Positions 52,250-59,276 of a stretch of DNA of 64,000 nt are shown piece after piece. This stretch comes from Desulfocarbo sp964620595. Lineage in GTDB: Bacteria; Desulfobacterota; Desulfarculia; Desulfarculales; Desulfarculaceae. The stretch's first letter is position 1. The number at the start of each line of letters is the position of its first letter. Location: positions 1 to 64,000 of the forward strand of contig CAZUHP010000008.1 in NCBI GenBank assembly GCA_964620595.1, given 5' to 3'. A program made the position numbers and the translations under genes. The notes under the pieces were generated by a model that had not been told where the DNA came from, did no database searches, and saw only the letters and a program-made list of their open reading frames with translations.

Positions 52250-55027
52250 TCACCCCTGGGGATCCAGCACCGCGCGCACCTTGTGCAACAGCTCGTAGGC
52301 CCGGTAGGGTTTGGCCACGAAATCGGCCGCCCCTTCGGCGCTGATGTCCTTGTGTTGTCCGTTCAGGCTGTAGCCGCTGGCCACGATGATTTTCAAGTCA
52401 GGCTGGCGGGTCTTGAGTTCCCGCAGGCAGCGGATGCCTCCCATGCCGGGCATGCCGATGTCCAGGATCACCAGGTCTATCTCGGCCTGGTGCTGGGCAT
52501 GCACCTCCAGGGCTTCCTCGCCGCTGGCGGCGGTGAGCACCCGGTACCCGAAGTGGCCCAGGGTCTCCTTGGCCACCTCCCGGATGACCTGCTCGTCGTC
52601 CACCACCAGGATGGTTTCGTGGCCGCCCGGCGCCTGCTCCAGGCGCTCCTGGCGGCGGGGCTCGGCCGCGATGCCCTCGTTGAGCACCGGCAGATGGATG
52701 CGGAAGGTGGTGCCCGCCCCTGGCTCGGAGTAGCAGCTTATGTGCCCGCCGTGGCTCTGCACTATGCCGTAGACGATGCTGAGGCCCAGGCCGGTGCCCT
52801 GGCCCACCTCCTTGGTGGTGAAGAAGGGGTCGAAGATATTGGCCAGGGTTTCTTGGTCCATGCCCTGGCCGGTGTCGGAAACCGTGAGGCGCACGTAGTC
52901 GCCCAGGGCGGCGCCCAGGTGCTGCTGGCAATAGGCCTCGTCCAGGCACACGTTTTCGGTCTGTATCACCAGCCGGCCGCCGCCGGGCATGGCGTCCACC
53001 GCGTTGGTGGCCAAATTCAGCAGTATCTGCTCCAACTGGTTGGGGTCGCCGTTGATAAGGGCCAAGTCCGGAGCCAGGTCGGTTTCGATGGTGATCATCT
53101 TGGGGATGGTGTGTTTCAGGATGTGCACCGCCTGCTCCACCGCTTGGTTCAGGTTCACCGGCTTGAGTTCCGGGTCCAGCTTGCGGCCAAAGGCCAGCAT
53201 GCGTTGCACCAGGTCCGTGGCCCGGCCCACCGCCTGGTCGATCGCCTCGGCATAGTGGGAGATACGCTGGGGCTGGTCGGCATGGAGTTCCATGAGCTGC
53301 ACGTAGCCGCGGATGCCTTGCAGGATGTTGTTGAAGTCGTGGGCGATGCCGCTGGCCAGGGTGCCGATGGCCTCCATTTTCTGGGCATGCTGGAGCTGGG
53401 TCTGCAGCTTGGCCTTCTCCAGCTCGGCCCGCTTTGTTTCGGTCATGTCCTTGAGGGTGCCCATGGAGGCCTTCTTGCCGCCGTAGCTGGCCAGGCCCAC
53501 GTTGATCTTGGCCTCCAGCCGGGAGCCGTCCTTGCGCAGGAGGCTCAGCTCGTACTCGTGGGGCACATCCTCGCCGGCCAGGCGGCGGCGGTGGCGGTCG
53601 GCCACCATCTGCCGGTGCTCAGGGGCGATTATCTCCATGAAGGGCCGGCCCAGCAGCTCCTCCAGGGTGTAGCCGCTCATGCGGAGCAGGGAATCGTTGA
53701 CGAGGGTCAAGCGATCCTCCTGGACCACGAAGACCCCGTCCTGGATGTTGTGGAACAAGGTGCGGTATTTTTCTTCGCTTTCCCGTAGCGCCTGTTCGGC
53801 CCGCTTGCGCTCGGTGATGTCCAGGGATACCGAGACCATGCACCGTTCGCCCTCTATGTCGATCTCCTCCCCGGACAGGAGTACGGTCACCACCCGGCCG
53901 TCCTTGCGGCGGAACTCTATCTCCATCTGGGACACCGAGCCGTTTTGTTCGATCTCCTGCACCATCCGGTGCCGGGCCGAAAGGTCCACCCACAGGCCCA
54001 GCTCCAGGGAGGTCCTGCCGATCACCTCCTCCCGGGTGTAACCCAGGCCGCGCAGGAAGGCCTCGTTCACCTCCAGGTAGCGCCCGTCGGCCAGGACGCT
54101 GATGACCACCCATACCGGGCTCCGGCGGAAGGCCTTGGCGAACTTCTCTTCGCTTTTGCGAATGGCCTCCTTGGCCAGGTATTGCTCGGTGATGTCCCGG
54201 GCCACCTCCACCAGCCCCATGATCTGCTGATCGCGGGCCACCACCGGGTAGCCCCGAATCAGCCAGTGCCGCCCGTCGGCAGACACGATTTCTGCCTCCT
54301 GCGGCTGGCCGGTCGCCATGGCGCGCTCCAGGGGACATTTCTGGCAGGGGGTCGGCCTGTCGTGCCATACCTCATGGCAGCGGCGCCCCACCAACTCGGC
54401 CGGGGCGAGACCCACCGAATCGCCGGCCGCGCGGTTGGCCCAGCGCACCCGGTGCTCCAGGTCCTGCAGGACCACCCGTTCGGCGTAGCTGTCCAGCACG
54501 ATGGATTTTTCATACTCGGCCTGGCGCAGGGCCTCCTGGGCCTGGCGGCGTTCGGTGATGTCCTCTATCACCCCGTCGATCCAGATCAGCCTGCCGTCTT
54601 CGCCGTACTTGGCCACCGCGGTGCAGGAACCCCAGAATTGGCTGCCGTCCTTGCGTTTCAGGAGCAGTTCCTGGTTGCGCGCCACGCCCTTTTGCACCAC
54701 GTTCTCCACAAAGCGTTCCCGCTCCGACGGGTTCACATACAGCTCGGCCACCTCCAGCTCCAGGAACTCCTCCACGCTGGAGTAGCCGAACATCTGGGCT
54801 ATGGCCGGGTTGGCGCGCAGGAAACGGCCCCGGGGGCCGCCGGTGTTACGGTAGACACCTACGCTCAGGTTGTTGACCAGGGTGCGGTAGTTCTCGTCGC
54901 CTTGGTACAGGCCGTCCGCGCCGGCCTGTCGCCCGGCGCGGCGGGCTTCCAGCTCAGCCACCCGCCGGCGCAGGCGCTCCAAAGTGGCGCGCAGAGGGCC
55001 TTGCTTGTCGTCAGGGTCGTGCATCAT
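52250..55027 (-). CDS. PAS-domain hybrid sensor histidine kinase with C-terminal receiver
   Basis: 925 residues from ATG 55027 (GTG 55033 and ATG 55024 are alternatives). After a coiled-coil start (ATLERLRRRVAELEARR) come four PAS domains (about 50-165, 170-290, 300-415, 420-535), each with PAC-type ends such as DGVIEDITERRQAQEALRQ. The HisKA-like motif IASGIAHDFNNILQGIRGYV holds the phospho-His; the ATPase domain has NLATNAVDAMPGGG, DTGQGM and GTGLGLSIVYGIVQSHGG. The receiver (about 800-915) has VVDDEQVIRE and LVILDIGMPGMGG. No membrane segment, so a cytoplasmic sensor. No cognate regulator is next to it; output is unknown. Confidence 0.9.
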   Translation of the reverse strand: MMHDPDDKQGPLRATLERLRRRVAELEARRAGRQAGADGLYQGDENYRTLVNNLSVGVYRNTGGPRGRFLRANPAIAQMFGYSSVEEFLELEVAELYVNPSERERFVENVVQKGVARNQELLLKRKDGSQFWGSCTAVAKYGEDGRLIWIDGVIEDITERRQAQEALRQAEYEKSIVLDSYAERVVLQDLEHRVRWANRAAGDSVGLAPAELVGRRCHEVWHDRPTPCQKCPLERAMATGQPQEAEIVSADGRHWLIRGYPVVARDQQIMGLVEVARDITEQYLAKEAIRKSEEKFAKAFRRSPVWVVISVLADGRYLEVNEAFLRGLGYTREEVIGRTSLELGLWVDLSARHRMVQEIEQNGSVSQMEIEFRRKDGRVVTVLLSGEEIDIEGERCMVSVSLDITERKRAEQALRESEEKYRTLFHNIQDGVFVVQEDRLTLVNDSLLRMSGYTLEELLGRPFMEIIAPEHRQMVADRHRRRLAGEDVPHEYELSLLRKDGSRLEAKINVGLASYGGKKASMGTLKDMTETKRAELEKAKLQTQLQHAQKMEAIGTLASGIAHDFNNILQGIRGYVQLMELHADQPQRISHYAEAIDQAVGRATDLVQRMLAFGRKLDPELKPVNLNQAVEQAVHILKHTIPKMITIETDLAPDLALINGDPNQLEQILLNLATNAVDAMPGGGRLVIQTENVCLDEAYCQQHLGAALGDYVRLTVSDTGQGMDQETLANIFDPFFTTKEVGQGTGLGLSIVYGIVQSHGGHISCYSEPGAGTTFRIHLPVLNEGIAAEPRRQERLEQAPGGHETILVVDDEQVIREVAKETLGHFGYRVLTAASGEEALEVHAQHQAEIDLVILDIGMPGMGGIRCLRELKTRQPDLKIIVASGYSLNGQHKDISAEGAADFVAKPYRAYELLHKVRAVLDPQG

Positions 55028-55266
55028 GCTCACCGGAAGATAGGGTTAAGCCCTTGCGCCACAAGAAAGCACACCCGCAAGCCACTCGTACGGACAGCCC
55101 ACGGGCGAGATCAGCTCTTTTTAAAAGTAGCATCAGGTGCCCTGGCCGCGCAAGCTGAACCAAGTCGGGCCGCGATGAGGGTTATGGTGCTAACCCCGCG
55201 CCGTGCCGTGCTAAAATACCTTTATTTCCTGCCCTGGTTCAGTTTCGGCCCGCGCCACGAGAAAAA

Positions 55267-55295
55267 TGTAAACCCTTTGGCCGCAGGGTGCGTCT
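55267..55295 (+). promoter_or_regulatory. Possible ECF-type promoter (autoregulation of the sigma factor)
   Basis: TGTAAACC (55267-55274), 16 bases, then CGTCT (55291-55295) resembles the TGTAACC-N16-CGTC promoter class used by several ECF sigma factors. It lies 53 bases before the sigma gene start. The rest of the 320-base gap (55028-55347) holds no gene I can support; it contains one AT-rich patch around 55117-55135 and TAAAAT near 55212. Confidence 0.4.
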
Positions 55296-55347
55296 CCCTG
55301 GTCAAAGAGCTTGAAAACCGTCGTTCAAACTCCCAGGCAAGAGCCAG

Positions 55348-55971
55348 ATGCAGCACAACGAGGCCCATTCCCATAACTCCGAGGCATCCACGGTCGATTG
55401 GACGGCGGTATTGGCCCAAAAGGCCACCCAGGGTGACCGGGCTGCCTTTGACAAGCTGGTGGACCTGTTTTGGCCAGAGATATACCGAATGGTTTATGTT
55501 CGCATCCATAGTTCCATGGACGCCGAAGACTTGGCCCAGGAGGTGTTCCTGCGGGCCTATGCCAGCCTGGAGCGCCTGCGCCAGCCGGAAAGTTTCCGGC
55601 CTTGGCTGTTCAGCATCGCCTTGAACCTGGTGCGCGATTTCCACCGCCGCAGCAAGGTGTTGCGCCTGGTGAATCCCTTGAGGGGCCCGGACGAGGATCA
55701 GCCGCCCGAGCCGGCCGACACCCAGGCCGAGTCCGCCCTGGACGGGGTGCTGCGCCAGGAGTTTTGGCGCGAGATAAACAAGTTCCGCAACGAGCTGCCG
55801 GGCAAGGAGCGGGAGGTGTTCACCCTGCGTTTTTTGGACCAGCTCAGCATCAAGGAAATAGCCAAGGTTCTGGACCGGGCCGAGGGCTCGGTGAAGAGTC
55901 ACCTTTTCCGGGCGGTGTCCAAGCTGCGCCGGCGGCCCAGCCTCCTGCGGCTGGTGCGAGGTGAGGTATGA
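55348..55971 (+). CDS. ECF-type RNA polymerase sigma factor
   Basis: 207 residues. Sigma region 2 is clear: FDKLVDLFWPEIYRMVYVRI, DAEDLAQEVFLRAYASLERL, RPWLFSIALNLVRDFHRRS. Region 4 follows after a linker: ELPGKEREVFTLRFLDQLSI and KEIAKVLDRAEGSVKSHLFRA. There is no region 1 or 3. It overlaps the next gene by four bases (ATGA), the usual sigma/anti-sigma arrangement. Family within the ECF groups is not assigned. Expected signal: envelope stress, given the exported proteins in the operon. Confidence 0.92.
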   Translation: MQHNEAHSHNSEASTVDWTAVLAQKATQGDRAAFDKLVDLFWPEIYRMVYVRIHSSMDAEDLAQEVFLRAYASLERLRQPESFRPWLFSIALNLVRDFHRRSKVLRLVNPLRGPDEDQPPEPADTQAESALDGVLRQEFWREINKFRNELPGKEREVFTLRFLDQLSIKEIAKVLDRAEGSVKSHLFRAVSKLRRRPSLLRLVRGEV

Positions 55972-56510
55972 CGGATCAGGATCATCTTTACGAGGATCGG
56001 CTCATCGTGGCGGTTCTGGCCGAGGAGGACCTCAGCCAGGACGAACGCAGGCATTTGGTCGAATGCCCGGCCTGTGCCGCCCTGCGCGACCACCTGGCCG
56101 CCGACCTGGCCGGCTTGGAGGAACTGGGCCAGCAGGCAGTGGAGGTGCCGCCCCGGCGCTTTGCCCTGCCCCCGGAGCCGCCGGCCCTGCCCCGCCGCCG
56201 GAGATGGCCCCTGGCCGCGGGCGGCAGCCTGGCCCTGGCGGCGGTGGCCCTGCTGGCGGTGTGGCTGGGGGTTTGGGGTCCCCAGGGCGGCTCCGCCCCC
56301 CAGCCCGGTTTCCTGGCGGAGACGGTGCCGGCCCCGCTCTATGAGGACCCGGCCACCCTGGCTGGCCTGGGCCTCCAGGAGGTGGAGCCCTTCTCGCCCT
56401 TTCAGCTCTTTGTGTTGGGTGGCGACCAGGCACCAGCCAGCGAGGAGTTCATGGAGTTCATCACCCCAGACCCCAGCCGCTCCGGCGGCATAGAGGGAGG
56501 ATCGGCATGA
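55968..56510 (+). CDS. Anti-sigma factor with zinc-finger (zf-HC2-like) and one membrane segment
   Basis: 180 residues. N-terminal anti-sigma domain with the HxxxCxxC motif in RRHLVECPACAALRDHL (residues about 28-40). One membrane segment near 75-95 (LALAAVALLAVWLGVWG), then a Pro-rich periplasmic part ending with FMEFITPDPSRSG. Sequesters the ECF sigma until an envelope signal frees it. Overlaps the next gene by four bases. Confidence 0.82.
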   Translation: MTDQDHLYEDRLIVAVLAEEDLSQDERRHLVECPACAALRDHLAADLAGLEELGQQAVEVPPRRFALPPEPPALPRRRRWPLAAGGSLALAAVALLAVWLGVWGPQGGSAPQPGFLAETVPAPLYEDPATLAGLGLQEVEPFSPFQLFVLGGDQAPASEEFMEFITPDPSRSGGIEGGSA

Positions 56511-56962
56511 CGAGGATATACCTGAGCGCATTCATGGCCGCGCTGCTGTGGCTGGCCAGCGCCGCCTGCCCGGCTGCGGCCCAGGAGGCCCCGGCCCTGG
56601 GCAAGTGGTGGCGGGCGCCGCGGGTGGCCCAGGAGTTGGGGCTCACCCCCTCGGAAACCCGCCGCCTGGACCGTCTCTACCTGGAGATGAGCCAGGAGCG
56701 CATCCGCCTGCGCAGCCAGATACAACAGGCGCGGCTGGTGGTGGACAACCTGTTCGACCAGCAGCCCCTGGACCAGGCGGCCATTGACCAGCAGTTCCAG
56801 CGCATAGCCGAGGCCCAGTCTGAGCTGGCCATGACCCAGTCGCGCTTTCTCTTGGAAGTGCGGAAGATTCTGGGCCGCGAGCGCTTCCAGGATCTGCGCC
56901 AGATATTCCAGCGATTCCGCCGCCGCTTCCCCGCGGAGCGGCGCCGGCGGCCGCGTTACTAA
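56507..56962 (+). CDS. Spy/CpxP-like periplasmic protein
   Basis: 151 residues. Signal peptide (FMAALLWLASAACPAAAQ, cleavage after AQ region near 26). The mature part is helical with a first LTPSETRRLDRLYLEM that fits the LTxxQ/LTPxQ motif of Spy, CpxP and Zn-resistance-associated proteins, and ends in a basic tail (RRRFPAERRRRPRY). Members of this family are periplasmic chaperones or stress sensors. As third gene of the ECF operon it may report misfolding to the anti-sigma factor. Confidence 0.75.
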   Translation: MTRIYLSAFMAALLWLASAACPAAAQEAPALGKWWRAPRVAQELGLTPSETRRLDRLYLEMSQERIRLRSQIQQARLVVDNLFDQQPLDQAAIDQQFQRIAEAQSELAMTQSRFLLEVRKILGRERFQDLRQIFQRFRRRFPAERRRRPRY

Positions 56963-56993
56963 CGAACCATCTGCCCCGCAAAGGAGGTCTGTC

Positions 56994-57233
56994 ATGAAGA
57001 AGCTGGCGATGATCGGTGTCACTTTGGCCTTGGCTCTCAGCCTGGCTGCGCCGGCGTTGGCCTGGGTGGTTAGGGTGAGGCCCGCGGTGGTGGTCAGGGT
57101 GCCGGCGGTGGTGGTGCGGCCCGCGCCGGTGGTGGTGCGCCCCAAGCCGGTGGTGGTGGTCAAGCCTGTGCCGGTGTGTCCGGCCGGTTGGCACTGGAGC
57201 CGGTGCCAGGGCCGTTGCCTGCCCAACTACTAG
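56994..57233 (+). CDS. Small exported Val/Pro/Arg-repeat protein
   Basis: 79 residues; AAAGGAGG before ATG 56994. Signal peptide MKKLAMIGVTLALALSLAA with cleavage at ALA. The mature part is a string of VVVRP / VVV-R-PAP repeats followed by a short Cys-containing end, CPAGWHWSRCQGRCLPNY, with three Cys. Function unknown; similar repeats occur in the lipoprotein encoded next. Likely last or penultimate member of the ECF regulon. Confidence 0.7.
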   Translation: MKKLAMIGVTLALALSLAAPALAWVVRVRPAVVVRVPAVVVRPAPVVVRPKPVVVVKPVPVCPAGWHWSRCQGRCLPNY

Positions 57234-57261
57234 GGCTCACCCCGAACCAGGAGAACAAGTC

Positions 57262-57429
57262 ATGTGGCAGAAGATAGTGAGCGTGGTCATGGTGCTCGGC
57301 CTGTTGGCCCTGGCCGGCTGCGTGGTTTCCCCTGCCCCTCCCCGGCATGCCCGCGTACACCGGCCCCGCGTGGTGGTGCGTCCCGCGCCGGTGGTGGTGC
57401 GGCCCGGCCCCGTGGTCATTGTGCCTTAG
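57262..57429 (+). CDS. Tiny lipoprotein with VVVRP repeats
   Basis: 55 residues, below common gene-finder cut-offs. AGGAGAAC precedes ATG 57262. The start MWQKIVSVVMVLGLLALAG-C has a perfect lipobox (LALAGC), so it is a membrane-anchored lipoprotein. The rest is PPRHARVHRPR then VVVRPAPVVVRPGPVVIVP, sharing the repeat with the 79-residue protein 29 bases upstream. The two appear to be an exported/lipidated pair made from the same module. Confidence 0.7.
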   Translation: MWQKIVSVVMVLGLLALAGCVVSPAPPRHARVHRPRVVVRPAPVVVRPGPVVIVP

Positions 57430-57520
57430 TCAGTGATTACCCGACTCTGGTTGTTCACGCGGTTTTCCGCCTAGAGGCTGGCGATGGACGGCAACGCCAT
57501 CCCTGACCTGGGAGGACCGT

Positions 57521-57652
57521 ATGAACAACCGTCATTATTTCACGGCCAGCCGCTGGGCCGCCAAGGGAGTGCCGTTTACCACGATCCAGGCCCGGCGGGG
57601 ACACTCCCAGACCACCACCACCAACTATCTTCGAGAACTTCGGGGGATATAA
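57521..57652 (+). pseudogene. C-terminal remnant of a tyrosine recombinase / phage integrase
   Basis: A 43-codon frame (with GGAGG before its ATG) encodes NNRHYFTASRWAAKGVPF and TTIQARRGHSQTTTTNYLREL, the final catalytic block of tyrosine recombinases: Arg-His-Tyr at the start matches the RxxH region, and GHSxxxTTxxYL matches the second His and the nucleophilic Tyr. The catalytic core upstream is gone. It lies 67 bases from tRNA-Lys, the usual place of an integrase, so it marks an old integration event. Confidence 0.65.
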
Positions 57653-57684
57653 ATTCCCACCATCTCCAACCGTGCAAAGTAAAA

Positions 57685-57717
57685 GGGGTTAGGCAATCAG
57701 CCTAACCCCCTGTTTTT
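57685..57717. terminator. Bidirectional intrinsic terminator after tRNA-Lys
   Basis: GGGGTTAGGC (57685-57694) pairs exactly with GCCTAACCCC (57700-57709) around AATCA. A T-run (CTGTTTTT) follows on the plus strand and TTTTACTTT follows on the minus strand, so it ends both the tRNA transcript and anything reading rightward. Confidence 0.8.
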
Positions 57718-57718
57718 C

Positions 57719-57794
57719 TGGTGGGCTGCCAGTGGATCGAACACTGAACCTACGGATTAAGAGTCCGTTGCTCTGCCAGTTGAGCTAGCAGCCC
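57719..57794 (-). tRNA. tRNA-Lys (anticodon CTT)
   Basis: On the minus strand 57794-57719 reads GGGCTGCTAGCTCAACTGGC at the 5' end and GGCAGCCCACCA at the 3' end; the acceptor stem pairs and CCA is encoded. The anticodon loop is CTCTTAA, giving CTT (reads AAG, Lys). The T arm GGTTCAGTGTTCGATCCACTG is slightly irregular but has TTCGA. An integrase remnant and a terminator lie just downstream of the 3' end. Confidence 0.93.
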
Positions 57795-57838
57795 TTTTGT
57801 TCGTGCAAGCGATTGTTTATCAGTGGATGCCGGATTCG

Positions 57839-58804
57839 TCAACCGGTTTTTGCGGCCAGGGCCTGGCGGCAAAGCTCCAGCACGTAATCCCGCCCCTTTG
57901 CTCCGTTTTCCAGGGCCTGCACCCAGGCGGCGGGCAGGGCGGCAAGCCCCCAGAGGGCCCCGGCCAGGGCCCCGGCCATGGCGCCGATGGTGTCGGTGTC
58001 GCCGCCCAGGCTCACGGCCAGCACCACGGCCTGCTCGGCGCTCTCCGCGGCCAGGAAGGCGCCCAGGGCCGGCGGTACTGCCTCGGCCGCGGTCACGTCG
58101 CAGGCATAGGCCGCGGTCAATGCCTCCCGGGCCGCCTGCTCGCGGCCCCGGGGCAGGGGCGGCAGGTCGCGCAGCCGGGCCGCGGTGTGGGCGTCGATGT
58201 CCTCCACCTGGGCGGCGATGTGCTCCACGAATTCCCGGGGCTCTGGCCGCCGTCCCTGGGCGCCCAGCCGGCAGGCCAGGCCCACGGCCAAGGCCTGGGC
58301 CGCGGCCCCGGCCAGGCCCTGGGGATGCTGGTGGGTGATGCGGCACTGGGCCAGGGCCGCCTCCCGGCAGGCCGCGTCGTCGTCGGCGTAGAAGGCGCCC
58401 ACCACCCCCACCCGCATGGCCCCGCCGTTGCCAAAGGAGTCGGTGCCCGCCGCGTCCCAGGCCGCGCCCGCGGCCAGGCGCTCCATGACCCCGAAGATGC
58501 GGCCGCCATAGCCTCGCCAGGGCTCGAAGCAGGCCAGGAAACGCTGGGCCAGAAAAGGGCCCTCCAGCCGGCCCTTGGCGGCCAGGGTCTCCAGGATGGC
58601 GATCATCATCTGGCTGTCGTCGGTGTAGGAGCCCGCGGGCAGGCGGCCGGCCAGCATGCGTTCCAGCCGGCCGTGCCGGCTGGCGATGGCCTCGGCGCTC
58701 CAGCCCTCCACCGGCATGCCCAGGGCGTCGCCGCACATGGTGCCCAGGGCCGCGCCGGCCAGGCGTTCCCAGCTCACCGGGGGGGTGTCCGCGTGGCTCG
58801 TCAT
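57839..58804 (-). CDS. ADP-ribosylglycohydrolase family protein
   Basis: 321 residues from ATG 58804; the open frame extends to 58942 without support. Typical blocks: AGAALGTMCGDALGMPVEGW at the start, YTDDSQMMIAILETLA (metal-binding Thr-Asp-Asp), SFGNGGAMRVGVVGAFYA, and the C-terminal SLGGDTDTIGAMAGALAGAL. The Mg-dependent enzyme removes ADP-ribose from proteins or small molecules in the cytoplasm; DraG and related members reverse regulatory modification. The target here is unknown and there is no ADP-ribosyltransferase beside it. Confidence 0.88.
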   Translation of the reverse strand: MTSHADTPPVSWERLAGAALGTMCGDALGMPVEGWSAEAIASRHGRLERMLAGRLPAGSYTDDSQMMIAILETLAAKGRLEGPFLAQRFLACFEPWRGYGGRIFGVMERLAAGAAWDAAGTDSFGNGGAMRVGVVGAFYADDDAACREAALAQCRITHQHPQGLAGAAAQALAVGLACRLGAQGRRPEPREFVEHIAAQVEDIDAHTAARLRDLPPLPRGREQAAREALTAAYACDVTAAEAVPPALGAFLAAESAEQAVVLAVSLGGDTDTIGAMAGALAGALWGLAALPAAWVQALENGAKGRDYVLELCRQALAAKTG

Positions 58805-58940
58805 GGCTCCATCTTGGCCGCGCCCCCCGGAGGTGTCAAGCTGACGGGGGGCCTCGGAGGCGCCGGGGGCTGGTGGCCGTTTGGGGCCAGGGCTTGGCAG
58901 GTCCGCTCCGGGATGGTAGAGGGGGCATGGGAGGACCGCC

Positions 58941-59099
58941 ATGACCTACACGCCCAACATCACCTGTGCCGACTACCGGGCCGAGCGTCGCCTGGAGGCC
59001 CTGCGCCGCGAGCTGGCCCGGCCCGACCTGGACCCCCGGCGCCGGGCCGAGCTGGAGGCCGAGGCCGCCGAGTTGGAGCGCGCCCTGGGCATGGACTAG
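58941..59099 (+). CDS. Short helical protein, 52 residues
   Basis: ATG 58941 with GGAGG seven bases upstream. The sequence starts MTYTPNITCADYRAERRLEA and then is one charged helix (RRRAELEAEAAELERALG), high in Arg, Glu and Ala. Codon use and the good ribosome site suggest a real gene. It is divergent from the glycohydrolase and convergent with the ABC-F gene. No family recognised. Confidence 0.55.
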   Translation: MTYTPNITCADYRAERRLEALRRELARPDLDPRRRAELEAEAAELERALGMD

Positions 59100-59275
59100 G
59101 GGGCGACGGGGCGACGGGGGGGCGGGGGGGCGACGGGGGGCGACGGGGGGCAGGCGACGACGGGGGGCAGGGGGCGATAGGGGGACGGCGGGCGTAGCGT
59201 AAAGAAAAAGGTGTGGCGGGCAAGGGGGGCGACGGGGGCGGGGGCGACGGGGGCGGGGGCGACGGGGGCGGAGGG
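59100..59275. repeat. G-rich short tandem repeat tract (GGGGCGAC family), third intergenic copy
   Basis: About 176 bases dominated by runs of four to seven G with CGAC spacers, in two blocks (59100-59160 and 59223-59270) around a less repetitive middle. This is the reverse complement of the CCCCCCGTCG tracts at 2586 and 28715. It fills the gap between the 52-residue gene and the convergent ABC-F gene. Strong potential for G-quadruplex formation on the plus strand. Confidence 0.75.
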
Positions 59276-59276
59276 A

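Noticed and set aside
57484..57705. 73-codon open frame over the integrase relic
   Set aside because: A different frame at the same place encodes the clear integrase motif; this one has no family resemblance.
59100..59275. Possible CRISPR array
   Set aside because: Units are only about 8-10 bases, of varying length and with no unique spacers; it is a simple-sequence repeat.
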